In this document: in pieces, positions 9,089 to 19,056 of the stretch
Numbering within the stretch: the first letter of the stretch is position 1
How the letters are laid out: the number at the start of each line of letters is the position of its first letter
Notes under the pieces: model-generated
Database searches by the model: none
Told to the model about the DNA's origin: nothing
The model's input: the letters and a program-made list of their open reading frames with translations, nothing else
Translations under genes and position numbers: made by a program
From: Comamonadaceae bacterium 2FH
Lineage (GTDB): Bacteria; Pseudomonadota; Gammaproteobacteria; Burkholderiales; Burkholderiaceae_C
DNA: 64,000 nucleotides
Assembly: GCA_005503335.1 (NCBI GenBank)
Contig: SCMQ01000010.1
Coordinates: forward strand, 1-64,000
Reading direction: 5' to 3'

Positions 9089-9094
9089 ATTATA
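9089..9094 (-). promoter_or_regulatory. -10 element of tRNA-Leu copy 1
   Basis: TATAAT on the minus strand, 19 bp upstream of the mature tRNA, in a flank resembling that of copy 2. It lies only 11-16 bp before the rnr start on the opposite strand. Confidence 0.55.
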
Positions 9095-9104
9095 TATCAA
9101 GAAT

Positions 9105-11363
9105 ATGCACCCCACCGGCGCGCTGCTGGAAGAAATCGAAGGCGTTGTCCAAGGCCATCGCGACGGCCACGGTTTCCTGGCCCGCGAGGACGGCGAGCCG
9201 GACATCTACCTGCCCCCCAACGAGATGCGCGCCGTCCTGCACAAGGACAGGGTCAAGGTGCGCATCGTGCGCCACGACCGCAAGGGCCGGCCCGAAGGGC
9301 GCGTGGTCGAGATCGTCGAGCGTCCGCCGCAGCCCATCATCGGGCGGCTGCTGCACGAAAGCGGCATCTGGCTGGTGGCGCCCGAGGACAAGCGCTACGG
9401 CCAGGACGTCATGATCCCCAAGAGCGCCACCGGCGCCGCCAAGCCCGGCCAGGTGGTGGTGGTGGAGCTCACCGAGCCGCCGGCGCTCTATGGCCAGCCC
9501 GTGGGACGGGTCAAGGAGGTGCTGGGCGAGATCGACGATCCGGGCATGGAGATCGAGATCGCGGTGCGCAAGTACAGCGTGCCGCACCAGTTCTCCGATG
9601 CCTGCATGGCCCAGGCGCGCACCCTGCCCGACAAGGTGCGTCCGCAGGACAAGAAGCGCCGCGTCGACCTGACCGACATCCCGCTGGTGACCATAGACGG
9701 CGAGGACGCGCGCGACTTCGACGACGCGGTCTACTGCGAGCCCGCCAAGGTGGGCCGCGGCAAGGGCTGGCGCCTGCTGGTGGCGATCGCCGACGTGAGC
9801 CACTACGTGGAGACCGGCAGCGCCATCGACGTCGACGCCTACGACCGCGCCACCAGCGTCTACTTCCCGCGCCGCGTGATCCCCATGCTGCCGGAGAAGC
9901 TGTCCAACGGCCTGTGCTCGCTCAACCCCGAGGTCGAGCGCATGTGCATGGTCTGCGACATGCTGATCAGCGCCAAGGGCGAGATCCACGCCTACCAGTT
10001 CTTTCCGGCCGTGATGTTCAGCCACGCGCGCATGACCTACACCGAGGTCGCGGCCATCCTGGCCAACACGCGCGGGCCTGAGGCGGCGCGGCGCAAGGAC
10101 CTGGTGCCCCACCTGCTGAACCTGCACGACTGTTATCGGGCCCTGCTGGGCGCGCGTTCGGAGCGCGGCGCGGTGGACTTCGAGACCACCGAGACGCAGA
10201 TCGTCTGCGACGACAACGGCCGCATCGAGAAAATCGTGCCGCGCACGCGCAACGCGGCGCACCGCCTGATCGAGGAGGCCATGCTGGCGGCCAACGTCTG
10301 CAGCGCCGACTTCATCGCCCAGGGCAAGCACCCGGGGCTGTTCCGCGTGCACGAAGGGCCGACGCCGGAGAAGAAGGACATACTGCGCAACTACCTCAAG
10401 GCGCTGGGCCTGGGCATGACCATAGGCCACGAGCCCACGCCCGGCGAGTTCCAGCGCATCGCCGAGGCGACCAAGGACCGGCCCGACGCGCAGCAGATCC
10501 ACACCATGCTGCTGCGCTCCATGCAGCAGGCGATCTACACGCCGATCAACGTGGGCCACTTCGGCCTGGCCTACGAGGCCTACACCCATTTCACCAGCCC
10601 GATCCGGCGCTACCCGGACCTGCTGGTGCACCGCGTGATCAAGGCCATCCTGGCCAAGAAGCGCTACCAGTTGCCGGCGCTGCCGACGCCGGGCGAGGCC
10701 CATGTCAAGCTGGCCAAGCGCCTGCAGAAGAACATGGCCGGCAAGCTGCGCGAGCCCGACCAGAAGCCGCGCAAGCTCAGCGCCGACCAGCTGGCCTGGG
10801 AGGCCGCGGGCCTGCACTGCAGCGCCAACGAGCGGCGCGCCGACGAGGCCAGCCGCGACGTCGAGGCCTGGCTCAAGTGCAAGTACATGCGCGAGCACCT
10901 GGGCGAGGAATACAGCGGCGTGGTCACGGCGGCGACCAGCTTCGGCATCTTCGTCACGCTGGACGAGCTCTACGTCGAGGGCCTGGTGCACATCACCGAG
11001 CTGGGCGGCGAGTATTTCCGCTTCGACGAGACGCGCCAGGAACTGCGCGGCGAGCGCACCGGCATACGCTACGCGATCGGCACGCGGGTGCGCGTGCAGG
11101 TCAGCCGCGTCGACCTGGACGGGCGCAAGATCGACTTCCGCCTGGTGCGCGAGGGCGAGGCGCTGACGCACCGGGCCCTGCGCGACAAGGGCGTGGCGCC
11201 GGCGGAGGCGGCGGCCGGGGCGGCCGCGAACCCGGGCCGGCGCGCGGGCAAGAAGGGTGCAGCGGACTCCGTGACGCGTTCGCCCATCCAGGCGCTCAAG
11301 GCGGCGATCAAGAAGGCATCGACCCGCAAGAACGGGTCCAAGACCCGCAAGGGCCGGCGCTGA
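9105..11363 (+). CDS. rnr: Ribonuclease R
   Basis: A 752-residue RNB-family 3'-5' exoribonuclease that degrades structured RNA. It opens directly in the cold-shock region ([17 protein letters not shown]), then a second cold-shock domain, the RNB catalytic domain from about residue 195 with [14 protein letters not shown] carrying the metal-binding aspartates, and [15 protein letters not shown]; an S1 domain follows at about 600-685 ([15 protein letters not shown]), and a Lys/Arg-rich tail. The N-terminal helix-turn-helix domain of E. coli RNase R is not present, and no upstream frame can supply it because tRNA-Leu genes occupy that DNA. The ATG at 9105 lacks an obvious Shine-Dalgarno sequence. 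Confidence 0.94.
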   Translation: MHPTGALLEEIEGVVQGHRDGHGFLAREDGEPDIYLPPNEMRAVLHKDRVKVRIVRHDRKGRPEGRVVEIVERPPQPIIGRLLHESGIWLVAPEDKRYGQDVMIPKSATGAAKPGQVVVVELTEPPALYGQPVGRVKEVLGEIDDPGMEIEIAVRKYSVPHQFSDACMAQARTLPDKVRPQDKKRRVDLTDIPLVTIDGEDARDFDDAVYCEPAKVGRGKGWRLLVAIADVSHYVETGSAIDVDAYDRATSVYFPRRVIPMLPEKLSNGLCSLNPEVERMCMVCDMLISAKGEIHAYQFFPAVMFSHARMTYTEVAAILANTRGPEAARRKDLVPHLLNLHDCYRALLGARSERGAVDFETTETQIVCDDNGRIEKIVPRTRNAAHRLIEEAMLAANVCSADFIAQGKHPGLFRVHEGPTPEKKDILRNYLKALGLGMTIGHEPTPGEFQRIAEATKDRPDAQQIHTMLLRSMQQAIYTPINVGHFGLAYEAYTHFTSPIRRYPDLLVHRVIKAILAKKRYQLPALPTPGEAHVKLAKRLQKNMAGKLREPDQKPRKLSADQLAWEAAGLHCSANERRADEASRDVEAWLKCKYMREHLGEEYSGVVTAATSFGIFVTLDELYVEGLVHITELGGEYFRFDETRQELRGERTGIRYAIGTRVRVQVSRVDLDGRKIDFRLVREGEALTHRALRDKGVAPAEAAAGAAANPGRRAGKKGAADSVTRSPIQALKAAIKKASTRKNGSKTRKGRR

Positions 11364-11403
11364 GGTCCGAGCCCCGGAAGATTTCACGAGGAGACAAGAA
11401 GAC

Positions 11404-12159
11404 ATGAATGCAACTGCGAAGATCGCCATCGTCACCGGCGCAGGCTCCGGCGTGGGCAAGGCCGCCGCGCTGGCGCTGCTGGCCGAGGGCTGGCGCGTGG
11501 TGCTGGCGGGCCGCCGCCAGGCGCCGCTGGACGAGGTGATCGCCGAGTCGGGCGCCGGCGCGGCTGCGCTGGCCGTGCCGACCGACGTCTCGGACCCGGC
11601 CTCGGTCCAGGCCCTGTTCGAGCGCACCGTGCAGGCCTTCGGCCGCGTCGACCTGCTGTTCAACAACGCCGGCGTCAACGCCCCGGGCATCCCGCTGGAG
11701 GACCTCACGCTCGAGCAGTGGCAGAGCGTGGTCGATGTCAACCTGACCGGCATGTTCCTCTGCATCCAGGCGGCGTTCCGCGTGATGAAGGCGCAGTCGC
11801 CGCGCGGCGGACGCATCATCAACAACGGCTCGATCTCGGCCAGCGCGCCGCGCCCGAACTCGATCGCCTACACCGCGACCAAGCACGCGGTGACGGGCCT
11901 GACCAAGACCGCCTCGCTGGACGGCCGCAAGCACGATATCGCCGTGGGGCAGATCGACATCGGCAATGCCGCCACCGAGATGGCCGCGCGCATGGCCAAG
12001 GGCGTGCCGCAGGCCAGCGGCGAGATCGCCATCGAGCCGCTGATGGACGTGGCCATCGTCGGCCGCTCCATCGCCTACATGGCCAGCCTGCCGCTGGAGG
12101 CCAACGTGCTGTTCCACACCGTGATGGCGACCAAGATGCCCCTCGTCGGGCGCGGCTGA
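11404..12159 (+). CDS. SDR-family oxidoreductase
   Basis: A 251-residue classical short-chain dehydrogenase/reductase. It shows the cofactor motif TGAGSGVGK near the N-terminus, NNAGVN, a catalytic serine region [10 protein letters not shown], and the catalytic Tyr-Lys pair in YTATKHAV. An arginine in AGRRQ after the second strand hints at NADP use. The substrate is not identifiable. It lies 40 bp after rnr with a good GAGGAG ribosome-binding site and converges on nnr with only 10 bp between. Confidence 0.85.
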   Translation: MNATAKIAIVTGAGSGVGKAAALALLAEGWRVVLAGRRQAPLDEVIAESGAGAAALAVPTDVSDPASVQALFERTVQAFGRVDLLFNNAGVNAPGIPLEDLTLEQWQSVVDVNLTGMFLCIQAAFRVMKAQSPRGGRIINNGSISASAPRPNSIAYTATKHAVTGLTKTASLDGRKHDIAVGQIDIGNAATEMAARMAKGVPQASGEIAIEPLMDVAIVGRSIAYMASLPLEANVLFHTVMATKMPLVGRG

Positions 12160-12169
12160 AGCGCGGCGC

Positions 12170-13669
12170 TCAGGCGCGCAGGCGCCGTGCCAGTGCGCCG
12201 GCCGTCAGGGCCCGGTCGATGGGCCATGCGTCGGCCGCAGCGCCGTGCTGGTAGACCGCCTCGCAGGCGGCGGCCAGGGTCGGCAGGCCGCTCGCGAGCC
12301 GCGCCCCGATCAGGCCGGCCAGCACGTCGCCGGTGCCGGCCGTGGCCAGGCGCGCGTTGCCGCTCGGATTGATCACCGGGGGCTCGTCGGGTGCCGCGAT
12401 CACCGTGCCCGAGCCCTTGAGCACTACCACGCAGCCATGGCGCTGGGCGAGGCGCCGGGCCGCCGCCAGCCGGTCGGCCTGCACCTCGGCGGCGCTGCAG
12501 CCCAGCAGGCGCGCGGCTTCCAGCGGATGCGGGGTCAGCACGCTGGCCAGGCCGCGCGCCGCCCGGCGGTCCAGCAGGGTCTGCAGCTGCGGGTCGGCGG
12601 CGATGGCGTTCAGCGCGTCGGCGTCCAGCACCAGGCGCGGGCTGCGCGAGAGCACGGCCGGCAGCACGGCGCGCACGGCCTCGCCGCCGCCGCAGCCGCA
12701 GGCCACGGTGAGCCGGGAAAGGTCGAGCGCCTCGAAGCGCCGCAGCATCAGCTCGGGCTGGGCGCAGTCCAATGCCATGGCGCCGCCGTCGAGCAGGCTC
12801 ACGAGCACGCGGCCGGCGCCGCCGTGCAGCGCAGCCGAGGCCGCCAGCAGGGCGGCGCCGCTCATGCCCAGGCCGCGCGCCGCCAGGCCCTCGCCGCCGA
12901 TCACGGCCACGTCGCCGAAGCTGCCCTTGTGCGAGGCATGCGGGCGCGCGCAGGGCAGGGGGGCGCCAGCCAGCCAGGCCGACGGGGGCGCATGGGCGGC
13001 GACGCCCAGGTCGTCGAACCACAGCGTGCCGCAGGCGTCGCGCCCGTGCGCGGTGAACAGGCCGGGCTTGAGCGTGAGCAGGCTCAGGGTGTGTTGGGCG
13101 CGCACCTGGTCGGCGGTCTTCTCGACGTGCCCGGGCGTTCGGTCCGCTGCGTAGTTGCCGGTGTCGGCCGCCAGCCCGGAGGGCAGGTCCACCGCCAGGG
13201 TGGGCGCCGGGCAGAGATTCATGGCCGCGATCCAGGACGCCATGCGGCCCTCGGGGGGTCGTGCGCCGCCCAGGCCCAGCAGCGCGTCTATGCACAGGTC
13301 CTGCGGGCCCAGGCCCGAGGGCGGCTCGTCGGCGAAGGCGACGCCGGCCTCCCGCGCGCGCGCCAGCGCGGCCCGCGCGTCGGCGGGTGCGCGGGCCTCG
13401 TCGCCCAGCCAGGTCACGATCGGGTAGGCGCCGCGGCGCTGCAGCTGCATGGCGGCCTCCAGGCCGTCGCCGCCGTTGTTGCCGGGGCCGCAGGCGATCC
13501 AGATGCGGCGCGCATGCGGCGCCAGGGCCAGCGCTAGCCGGGCCACGGCCAAGCCGGCGCGCTGCATCAGCGCCTGTGGCGGCAGCGCGGCCGCCGCGGC
13601 CTGTTCGATGGCACGCGTCGCGGCCTGGTCGTGGAGCGGGTGGCGGTGCGCGTGGCTCAGGCGGTGCAT
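12170..13669 (-). CDS. nnr: Bifunctional NAD(P)HX epimerase/dehydratase
   Basis: A 499-residue fusion protein that repairs hydrated NAD(P)H. The N-terminal YjeF_N epimerase domain (about 1-215) contains ACGPGNNGGDGLEAA; the C-terminal ribokinase-like ADP-dependent dehydratase domain (about 235-499) contains HKGSFGDVAVIGG and the nucleotide/phosphate motif NARLATAGTGDVLAGLIGARLASG-type segment near residues 438-461. The start at 13669 (MHRLSHAHRHPL) is where family similarity begins; the frame stays open upstream but overlaps the neighbouring gene. It may be co-transcribed with the upstream FAD oxidoreductase, 31 bp away. Confidence 0.93.
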   Translation of the reverse strand: MHRLSHAHRHPLHDQAATRAIEQAAAAALPPQALMQRAGLAVARLALALAPHARRIWIACGPGNNGGDGLEAAMQLQRRGAYPIVTWLGDEARAPADARAALARAREAGVAFADEPPSGLGPQDLCIDALLGLGGARPPEGRMASWIAAMNLCPAPTLAVDLPSGLAADTGNYAADRTPGHVEKTADQVRAQHTLSLLTLKPGLFTAHGRDACGTLWFDDLGVAAHAPPSAWLAGAPLPCARPHASHKGSFGDVAVIGGEGLAARGLGMSGAALLAASAALHGGAGRVLVSLLDGGAMALDCAQPELMLRRFEALDLSRLTVACGCGGGEAVRAVLPAVLSRSPRLVLDADALNAIAADPQLQTLLDRRAARGLASVLTPHPLEAARLLGCSAAEVQADRLAAARRLAQRHGCVVVLKGSGTVIAAPDEPPVINPSGNARLATAGTGDVLAGLIGARLASGLPTLAAACEAVYQHGAAADAWPIDRALTAGALARRLRA

Positions 13670-13700
13670 GGCCCCATTGTGTACGAGCGCGCCATCCGCG

Positions 13701-14876
13701 TCAGCGCCGCAGGCGCTCCACGCCGAGGCCCTCGAGGTCCAGCGCCGGGGGGCGGCCGGCGATGAGGTCGGCCAGGGCGCGTGCGCTGCCGCAGGCCAGG
13801 GCCCAGCCATGCGCGCCATGGCCGAGGTTGAGCCACAGGCCGGGCCGGCCGCTCGCGCCGAGCAGCGGCGGCCCGTCGGCCAGCATGGGGCGCGCGCCGT
13901 GCCAGACCTGCACCCCGGCCGACAGCCGGCCGGCGCCCGGGAACCAGTCCTGCAGCACCTGGTAGAGCTGGCGCAGCGCCCGCTCGCGGTCGCCGCCGCC
14001 CAGCTGGGCGCCGCCTGCCACGCGCACGCGCTGCCCCAGGCGGGTGATGGTGACCTGGTGGCGCTCGTCGTGCACGGCGCTGCGCGGCGCGTTGAGCGCC
14101 TCGCGCAGTGGCAGGCTGACCGACGAACCCTGCACCGCGGCCAGCGGCAGCTTGAGGCCCAGCGGGCGCAGCAGGCGCGCCGAGGCCAGGCCGGCGCACA
14201 GGACCACGGCGTCGAAGGCGCGCGCGGCTTCCTCGTTGGCCAGGCGCAGGGCATGGGGCTGCTTGGCCTCGATGCGCGTCACCGTGGCGTTGAACTCGAA
14301 GCGCGCGCCCAGGCGCTGCGCCTCCTGGCGCAGCAGCAAAGCGAGCTGGCGGCAGTTGCCGGCCTCGGCCTGCGGCAGGTGGACGGCGCCGGCCAGCGTG
14401 GTGTCGGGGTTCAGCGCGGGCTCGAGCTTGCGCGCCTGGTCGGCGCTGATCTCGCGCAGGTCCAGGCCGGATTCGCGCAGACGCTCGAGCTCCTTGTCGC
14501 TGCGCAGCAGCAGCAGGGCGCCGTCACTGCGCTCGTAGTCGAGCCTGAGCTCGGCCGTCAGCTGGTGCAGCCGCGCGCGGCTGTAGACGGCCAGGCGCTG
14601 CAGGCGGGCGCGGTTGGCGGCCCAGACCTGCGGCTGGCGAGCGCGCCGCCAGCGCCACAGCCAGGCCAGCTCGGCCAGCGACAGGCGCATGTCCAGCCGA
14701 AGCGGCGCGGTCCAGGGCGCGACCAGCTCGGTCGCCAGCAGGCCGGTGGGGGCAAAGCTGGCCTCCTCGGCGACCGCGCCGTGGCGCTCGAACACGGTGA
14801 CTTGGTGGCCGTCGGCGGCCAGCTCGTACGCGGTGGTGACGCCGGCGATGCCGGCGCCCACGATGGCGATTTTCAT
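13701..14876 (-). CDS. FAD-dependent amino-acid/amine dehydrogenase (DadA-like)
   Basis: A 391-residue DAO-family flavoprotein. It begins at MKIAIVGAGIAGVTTAYELA, an FAD-binding Rossmann fold with GxGxxG, with the following acidic position in VFERHG. The C-terminal part has WHGARPMLADGPPLLGAS and LNLGHGAHGWALACGSARALADLI, which are typical of D-amino-acid dehydrogenase DadA and relatives. Without neighbouring dadX or a known substrate I leave it at family level; a glycine/sarcosine oxidase-like role is possible. The start at 14876 is preferred over one at 14924, which would add 16 residues before the Rossmann motif. Confidence 0.85.
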   Translation of the reverse strand: MKIAIVGAGIAGVTTAYELAADGHQVTVFERHGAVAEEASFAPTGLLATELVAPWTAPLRLDMRLSLAELAWLWRWRRARQPQVWAANRARLQRLAVYSRARLHQLTAELRLDYERSDGALLLLRSDKELERLRESGLDLREISADQARKLEPALNPDTTLAGAVHLPQAEAGNCRQLALLLRQEAQRLGARFEFNATVTRIEAKQPHALRLANEEAARAFDAVVLCAGLASARLLRPLGLKLPLAAVQGSSVSLPLREALNAPRSAVHDERHQVTITRLGQRVRVAGGAQLGGGDRERALRQLYQVLQDWFPGAGRLSAGVQVWHGARPMLADGPPLLGASGRPGLWLNLGHGAHGWALACGSARALADLIAGRPPALDLEGLGVERLRR

Positions 14877-14898
14877 GAAGGGGCAATGTCCGTTCGCC

Positions 14899-14923
14899 TG
14901 CGGGCCGGCGGTGCCGGCCCGCA
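14899..14923 (-). other. Strong GC hairpin downstream of the amidase gene
   Basis: TGCGGGCCGGC (14899-14909) and GCCGGCCCGCA (14913-14923) form a perfect 11-bp stem with a 3-base loop, right after the amidase stop. There is no T run, so it is either an imperfect terminator or an mRNA-stabilising structure. Confidence 0.45.
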
Positions 14924-14927
14924 AGGC

Positions 14928-16313
14928 TCAAGGTTTCTGAAGTTCGGGCTCGGCCAGCAGGGCGAGGTTGAGCAGGGTGTCGTCGCGCAGCGCGCCCTGC
15001 CAGAGCATGAGGCCCGTGGGCAGCTCGCCCGGCAGGTGCATGGGCAGGGAGATCGCGCAGCCGTCCAGCAGGTTGACCACGCTGGTGTTGCGCAGCAGCA
15101 GGGCGTTGACGCGGAAGAAAGCCTCGTCGCGCGCCGCATCCTGGGCGGGGTCCCGGCCGTCGGCGGGGGCCAGCTCGGCGATCGGCGGCGCCACGAGGGA
15201 GATGGTGGGGGAGAGCGCGGCGTCGAAGCCCTGCAGCGCCTGCTCCACGCGGCCTATCCACTGCCGGCGCAGGCGCTGCAGGTCCAGGTAGTCGCAGGCC
15301 AGCATGGCCGCGCCGCGCTGGATGCGGGAGGCCACGCGCGGGTCGTAGTCCTTGCCCCGGCTGGCCAGCAGGCTGCGGTGCCAGGCGTAGCTCTCGGCGG
15401 CCGTGAAGCCGCCGCCGGCCTGCAGGGCCGCGAGTTCGCCCAATTCGGGCAGGGGAATGTCCACGACCTGCGCCCCGGCGTCGCGCAGGCGCTGCAGCGC
15501 GCGCTCGAAGGCCTGCGCCACGCCGGACTCCAGTCCATCCAGCATGGTGGTCTGCGGCACGGCCAGGCGGTAGCCCGACAGCGGCACGGGGCTGCGCGTG
15601 ACGCGGCGCGCGGCCAGGATCTCGTGCGCCAGGAGGGCGTCGCGCACCGAGCGCGTGAGGGCGCAGACCGTGTCCAGCGTGGTCGACAGCGGCAGGGCGC
15701 CGTCGGTCGGCACCAGGCGCGCCGTGCTCTTGAAGCCGACCAGGCCATTGAGCGCCGCCGGGATGCGGATCGAGCCGCCGGTGTCCGAGCCCAGGCCGAC
15801 GAAGGCCGCGCCGGTGGCGACCGAGACCGCCGCGCCCGAGGATGAGCCGCCGGGGATGCGCGGCACGGGCGCCTGACCGGCCTCGGCCGCGGGGGCGCCG
15901 GCCAGGGCGTCCCAGGCCGCGGGCGTCGGGAAATGCGGGTTGGTGCCCACGCCCGAGAAGGCGAATTCCACCATGTGGGTTCGCCCGATCAGGGCCGCGC
16001 CGGCCGCGCGCAGGCGCGCGACGGCGGCGCTGTCCTCTGTGGCGGCAGGCGCGCCGGCCAGCACGATGGAGCCGGCCGCGGTGGTCTGGCCGGCCACGTC
16101 GAACAGGTCCTTGACCGAGACGGCCAGGCCCGCCAGGGGTTGCTGCGGCTCGCTGGCGGCGGCCGCACGGCGCGCGGCGTCGAAATCGGTGCTCAGGAAG
16201 GCCGGGGCGCCGGCGGCGGACTCGGCCGCTTCGATGGCGCGCGCCATCTCGGCGGCGGCGTCGGACCGGCCGCTGCGCAGGGCCAGCCGGGTGGCGATGA
16301 GGTCAGGGATCAT
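14928..16313 (-). CDS. Amidase-signature-family hydrolase
   Basis: A 461-residue amidase-signature enzyme. The catalytic Lys is in GLAVSVKDLFDVAG, the cis-Ser and nucleophile Ser lie in the Gly/Ser-rich region IPGGSSSGAAVSVATG and GLGSDTGGSIRIPAALNG. It resembles GatA but lacks its GatB/C neighbours, so a free-standing amidase or ureido/carbamoyl hydrolase is more likely. The start is set at ATG 16313; a TTG four codons upstream is also open. It faces away from rpsB, and the rpsB promoter lies just upstream of its start. Confidence 0.87.
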   Translation of the reverse strand: MIPDLIATRLALRSGRSDAAAEMARAIEAAESAAGAPAFLSTDFDAARRAAAASEPQQPLAGLAVSVKDLFDVAGQTTAAGSIVLAGAPAATEDSAAVARLRAAGAALIGRTHMVEFAFSGVGTNPHFPTPAAWDALAGAPAAEAGQAPVPRIPGGSSSGAAVSVATGAAFVGLGSDTGGSIRIPAALNGLVGFKSTARLVPTDGALPLSTTLDTVCALTRSVRDALLAHEILAARRVTRSPVPLSGYRLAVPQTTMLDGLESGVAQAFERALQRLRDAGAQVVDIPLPELGELAALQAGGGFTAAESYAWHRSLLASRGKDYDPRVASRIQRGAAMLACDYLDLQRLRRQWIGRVEQALQGFDAALSPTISLVAPPIAELAPADGRDPAQDAARDEAFFRVNALLLRNTSVVNLLDGCAISLPMHLPGELPTGLMLWQGALRDDTLLNLALLAEPELQKP

Positions 16314-16334
16314 GGGTTGAGTCAAGAGGGCTTG

Positions 16335-16343
16335 TGCTATAAT
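16335..16343 (+). promoter_or_regulatory. rpsB promoter, extended -10
   Basis: TGCTATAAT combines the extended TGN and a consensus TATAAT. A TTGAGT at 16317-16322 gives a 15-bp spacer, short for a -35. It would produce a leader of about 160 nt before rpsB. Confidence 0.75.
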
Positions 16344-16410
16344 TCCAAGGCTTTGCTGGGTGCTTCATTGCTTTCAGCGAAGCCAATCGCAAACCAGCCT
16401 CATCAAGGTG

Positions 16411-16469
16411 TTGGCGCCTTAACAGTGCATAAGCGACGCATGCGTGCGAAGCCGCTTGAAGGGCGCCAA
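16411..16469 (+). promoter_or_regulatory. Nested stem-loop in the rpsB leader
   Basis: TTGGCGCC (16411-16418) pairs with GGCGCCAA (16462-16469). Inside it AAGCG (16431-16435) pairs with CGCTT (16453-16457), and ACGCATGCGT (16436-16445) is itself palindromic. Such a leader could be an autoregulatory S2-binding site, as rpsB is autoregulated in E. coli; conservation was not checked. Confidence 0.45.
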
Positions 16470-16510
16470 TCGGCGGGCTGGATTTTAGACCCAACCTTCG
16501 GAGTATTCAC

Positions 16511-17263
16511 ATGTCCGTCACCATGCGCGAAATGCTGGAAGCCGGTGTCCATTTCGGCCACCAGACCCGCTTCTGGAACCCCAAGATGGCCCCGTTCATC
16601 TTCGGTCATCGCAACAAGATCCACATCATCAACCTGGAAAAGTCGCTGCCGATGTTCCAGGACGCCTGCAAGTTCGCCAGGCAGCTGGCGGCCAACCGCG
16701 GCACCATCCTGATGGTCGGCACCAAGCGCCAGGCCCGTGACCTGGTCGCGGCCGAAGCCGAGCGCGCCGGCGTGCCCTATGTCGAGCAGCGCTGGCTCGG
16801 CGGCATGCTGACCAACTTCAAGACCGTCAAGACCTCGATCAAGCGCCTGAAGGACATGAAGGCCCAGCAGGAAGCCGGCCTGGACTCGCTGAGCAAGAAA
16901 GAGCAGCTGATGTTCAAGCGCGAGATCGAGAAGCTCGAGAAGGACATCGGCGGCATCCAGGACATGAACACCCTGCCCGACGCGATCTTCGTGATCGACG
17001 TGGGCTACCACAAGATCGCCGTGGCCGAGGCCAAGAAGCTGGGCATCCCGCTGATCGGCGTGGTGGACTCCAACCACTCGCCCGAGGGCATCGACTACGT
17101 GATCCCGGGTAACGACGACTCGGCCAAGGCCGTGGCCCTGTATGCGCGCGGCATCGCCGACGCGATCCTGGAAGGCCGTGCCAACGCCGTGGCCGACGTG
17201 GCCAAGGCCGTGACTGCCGAGGGTGGCGACGAGTTCGTGGAAGTCGAAAACGCTTCCGCCTGA
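16511..17263 (+). CDS. rpsB: 30S ribosomal protein S2
   Basis: A 250-residue S2 protein of the small ribosomal subunit. The N-terminus [23 protein letters not shown]-type signature, [16 protein letters not shown], the coiled-coil insertion around residues 110-150 ([17 protein letters not shown]), and the C-terminal [19 protein letters not shown] region are all family-typical. It is the first gene of the rpsB-tsf-pyrH-frr series and has a long leader with a strong extended -10 promoter. A terminator-like hairpin after it lets it be made in excess over EF-Ts. Confidence 0.98.
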   Translation: MSVTMREMLEAGVHFGHQTRFWNPKMAPFIFGHRNKIHIINLEKSLPMFQDACKFARQLAANRGTILMVGTKRQARDLVAAEAERAGVPYVEQRWLGGMLTNFKTVKTSIKRLKDMKAQQEAGLDSLSKKEQLMFKREIEKLEKDIGGIQDMNTLPDAIFVIDVGYHKIAVAEAKKLGIPLIGVVDSNHSPEGIDYVIPGNDDSAKAVALYARGIADAILEGRANAVADVAKAVTAEGGDEFVEVENASA

Positions 17264-17282
17264 AGCCCCCCTTGACGCTGAG

Positions 17283-17309
17283 AAAGGGGCTTTGTTGCCC
17301 CTTTTTTTT
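17283..17309 (+). terminator. Terminator/attenuator between rpsB and tsf
   Basis: AAAGGGGC (17283-17290) pairs with GCCCCTTT (17297-17304) and is followed by a T run to 17309. Since tsf is co-directional 50 bp on, it probably acts as a partial terminator. Confidence 0.85.
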
Positions 17310-17359
17310 CAGCCCCCATTTTGTGTCTGACTCACTGAACTGTTGACGGAGAATTTCTG

Positions 17360-18253
17360 ATGGCTGCAATTACCGCAAGCATGGTTGCCGAACTGCGCGG
17401 CAAGACCGACGCCCCGATGATGGAGTGCAAGAAGGCCCTGACCGAAGCCGACGGCGACATGGCCAAGGCCGAGGAGCTGCTGCGCGTCAAGCTCGGCACC
17501 AAGGCCGGCAAGGCCGCCTCGCGCGTCACGGCCGAAGGCGTGGTTGCCAGCTTCATCGAGGGCAGCACCGGCGCGCTGATCGAAGTCAACTGCGAGACCG
17601 ACTTCGTGACCAAGAACGACAGCTTCCTGGGCCTGGCCAATGCCGCCGCGCAGCTGATCGCCAAGCACAACCCTGCCGACGTGGCCGCGCTGGGCGCCCT
17701 GGCCTACGAGCAGGACGGCTTCGGCCCCACGCTGGAAGACGTGCGCAAGGGCCTGATCGGCAAGATCGGCGAGAACATGAGCTTCCGCCGCTTCAAGCGC
17801 TTTGCCTCGGGCGCCAAGCTGGCCGCCTACCTGCACGGCACGCGCATCGGCGTGGTGGTCGAGTTCGACGGTGACGAGGCCGCCGCCAAGGATGTGGCCA
17901 TGCACGTGGCCGCCATGAAGCCGGTCGCGCTGACCAGCGCCGACGTGCCGGCCGAGCTGATCGAGAAGGAGCGTTCCGTGGCCACGGCCAAGGCCGCCGA
18001 ATCCGGCAAGCCGGCCGACATCGCCGCCAAGATGATCGAAGGCTCGGTGCAGAAGTACCTCAAGGAGGTCTCGCTGTTCAACCAGCCCTTCGTCAAGAAC
18101 GACAAGCAGACCGTCGAGCAGATGCTCAAGGAGAAGGCCACCGCCGTGAAGGGCTTCACCCTGTACGTGGTGGGCGAGGGCATCGAGAAGAAGGTCGACG
18201 ACTTCGCCGCCGAAGTGGCCGCCCAGGTGGCTGCCGCCAAGGGCGCCGCCTGA
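17360..18253 (+). CDS. tsf: Elongation factor Ts
   Basis: A 297-residue nucleotide-exchange factor for EF-Tu. The N-terminal UBA-like domain reads [20 protein letters not shown] followed by [19 protein letters not shown]; the TDFV motif that contacts EF-Tu appears in [11 protein letters not shown]; the coiled-coil and second subdomain follow ([18 protein letters not shown]). Length and motifs are normal. It lies downstream of rpsB, behind an attenuating hairpin. Confidence 0.98.
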   Translation: MAAITASMVAELRGKTDAPMMECKKALTEADGDMAKAEELLRVKLGTKAGKAASRVTAEGVVASFIEGSTGALIEVNCETDFVTKNDSFLGLANAAAQLIAKHNPADVAALGALAYEQDGFGPTLEDVRKGLIGKIGENMSFRRFKRFASGAKLAAYLHGTRIGVVVEFDGDEAAAKDVAMHVAAMKPVALTSADVPAELIEKERSVATAKAAESGKPADIAAKMIEGSVQKYLKEVSLFNQPFVKNDKQTVEQMLKEKATAVKGFTLYVVGEGIEKKVDDFAAEVAAQVAAAKGAA

Positions 18254-18274
18254 TCCTGACGACCACACAGCCGC

Positions 18275-18280
18275 TACACT
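18275..18280 (+). promoter_or_regulatory. Possible -10 element upstream of pyrH
   Basis: TACACT in CCGCTACACTCTCACC, 25 bp before the pyrH start; no good -35 at the expected distance. It may give pyrH-frr an internal promoter. Confidence 0.3.
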
Positions 18281-18305
18281 CTCACCGAACCCAAGGAGCC
18301 CGTCC

Positions 18306-19028
18306 ATGTCCCTCGCCCGACCAGCCCACCAGCGCATCCTGCTCAAGCTGTCCGGTGAGGCCCTGATGGGCGACGATGCCTTCGGCATCAACCGCGGCAC
18401 CATCGAGCGCATCGTGGGCGAGATCGCCGAGGTCACGCACATGGGGGTTCAGGTGGCGGTGGTGATCGGCGGCGGCAACATCTTCCGCGGCGTCGCCGGC
18501 GGCTCGGCCGGCATGGACCGGGCGACGGCCGACTACATGGGCATGCTGGCCACCGTGATGAACGCGCTGGCGCTGGCCGACGCGATGAACAAGGCCGGGC
18601 TCGTGGCGCGCGTCATGTCGGCCATCGCCATCGAGCAGGTGGTCGAGCCCTATGTGCGCCCCAAGGCCCTGCAGTACCTCGAAGAGGGCAAGGTCGTGGT
18701 GTTCGCGGCCGGCACCGGCAACCCGTTCTTCACCACCGACACGGCGGCGGCGCTGCGTGGTGCCGAGATCGGCGCCGAGCTGGTGCTCAAGGCGACCAAG
18801 GTCGATGGCGTCTACACGGCCGATCCCCAGAAGGACCCCGACGCCCGGCGCTACGCCAAGCTGAGCTTCGACGAGGCCATGTCGCAGAATCTCGGCATCA
18901 TGGACGCCACGGCCTTCGCGCTGTGCCGCGACCAGAAGCTGCCGATCAGGGTGTTCTCTATCTTCAAGCACGGCGCGCTCAAGCGCGTGATCCAGGGCGA
19001 GGACGAGGGCACCCTGGTGTACGCCTGA
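18306..19028 (+). CDS. pyrH: UMP kinase
   Basis: A 240-residue bacterial UMP kinase of the amino-acid-kinase fold, converting UMP to UDP with ATP. Visible motifs are [12 protein letters not shown] near the N-terminus, [11 protein letters not shown], and [18 protein letters not shown] for nucleotide binding, with [14 protein letters not shown] typical of hexameric bacterial UMPK. It sits in the conserved order tsf-pyrH-frr, 52 bp after tsf. Confidence 0.97.
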   Translation: MSLARPAHQRILLKLSGEALMGDDAFGINRGTIERIVGEIAEVTHMGVQVAVVIGGGNIFRGVAGGSAGMDRATADYMGMLATVMNALALADAMNKAGLVARVMSAIAIEQVVEPYVRPKALQYLEEGKVVVFAAGTGNPFFTTDTAAALRGAEIGAELVLKATKVDGVYTADPQKDPDARRYAKLSFDEAMSQNLGIMDATAFALCRDQKLPIRVFSIFKHGALKRVIQGEDEGTLVYA

Positions 19029-19056
19029 CGCGCGTCCGAGCGCAAGGAGGAATCAC

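Noticed and set aside
9090-11825. A minus-strand frame of about 900 codons opposite rnr
   Set aside because: Shadow of rnr; it spans two unrelated genes and lacks recognisable domains.
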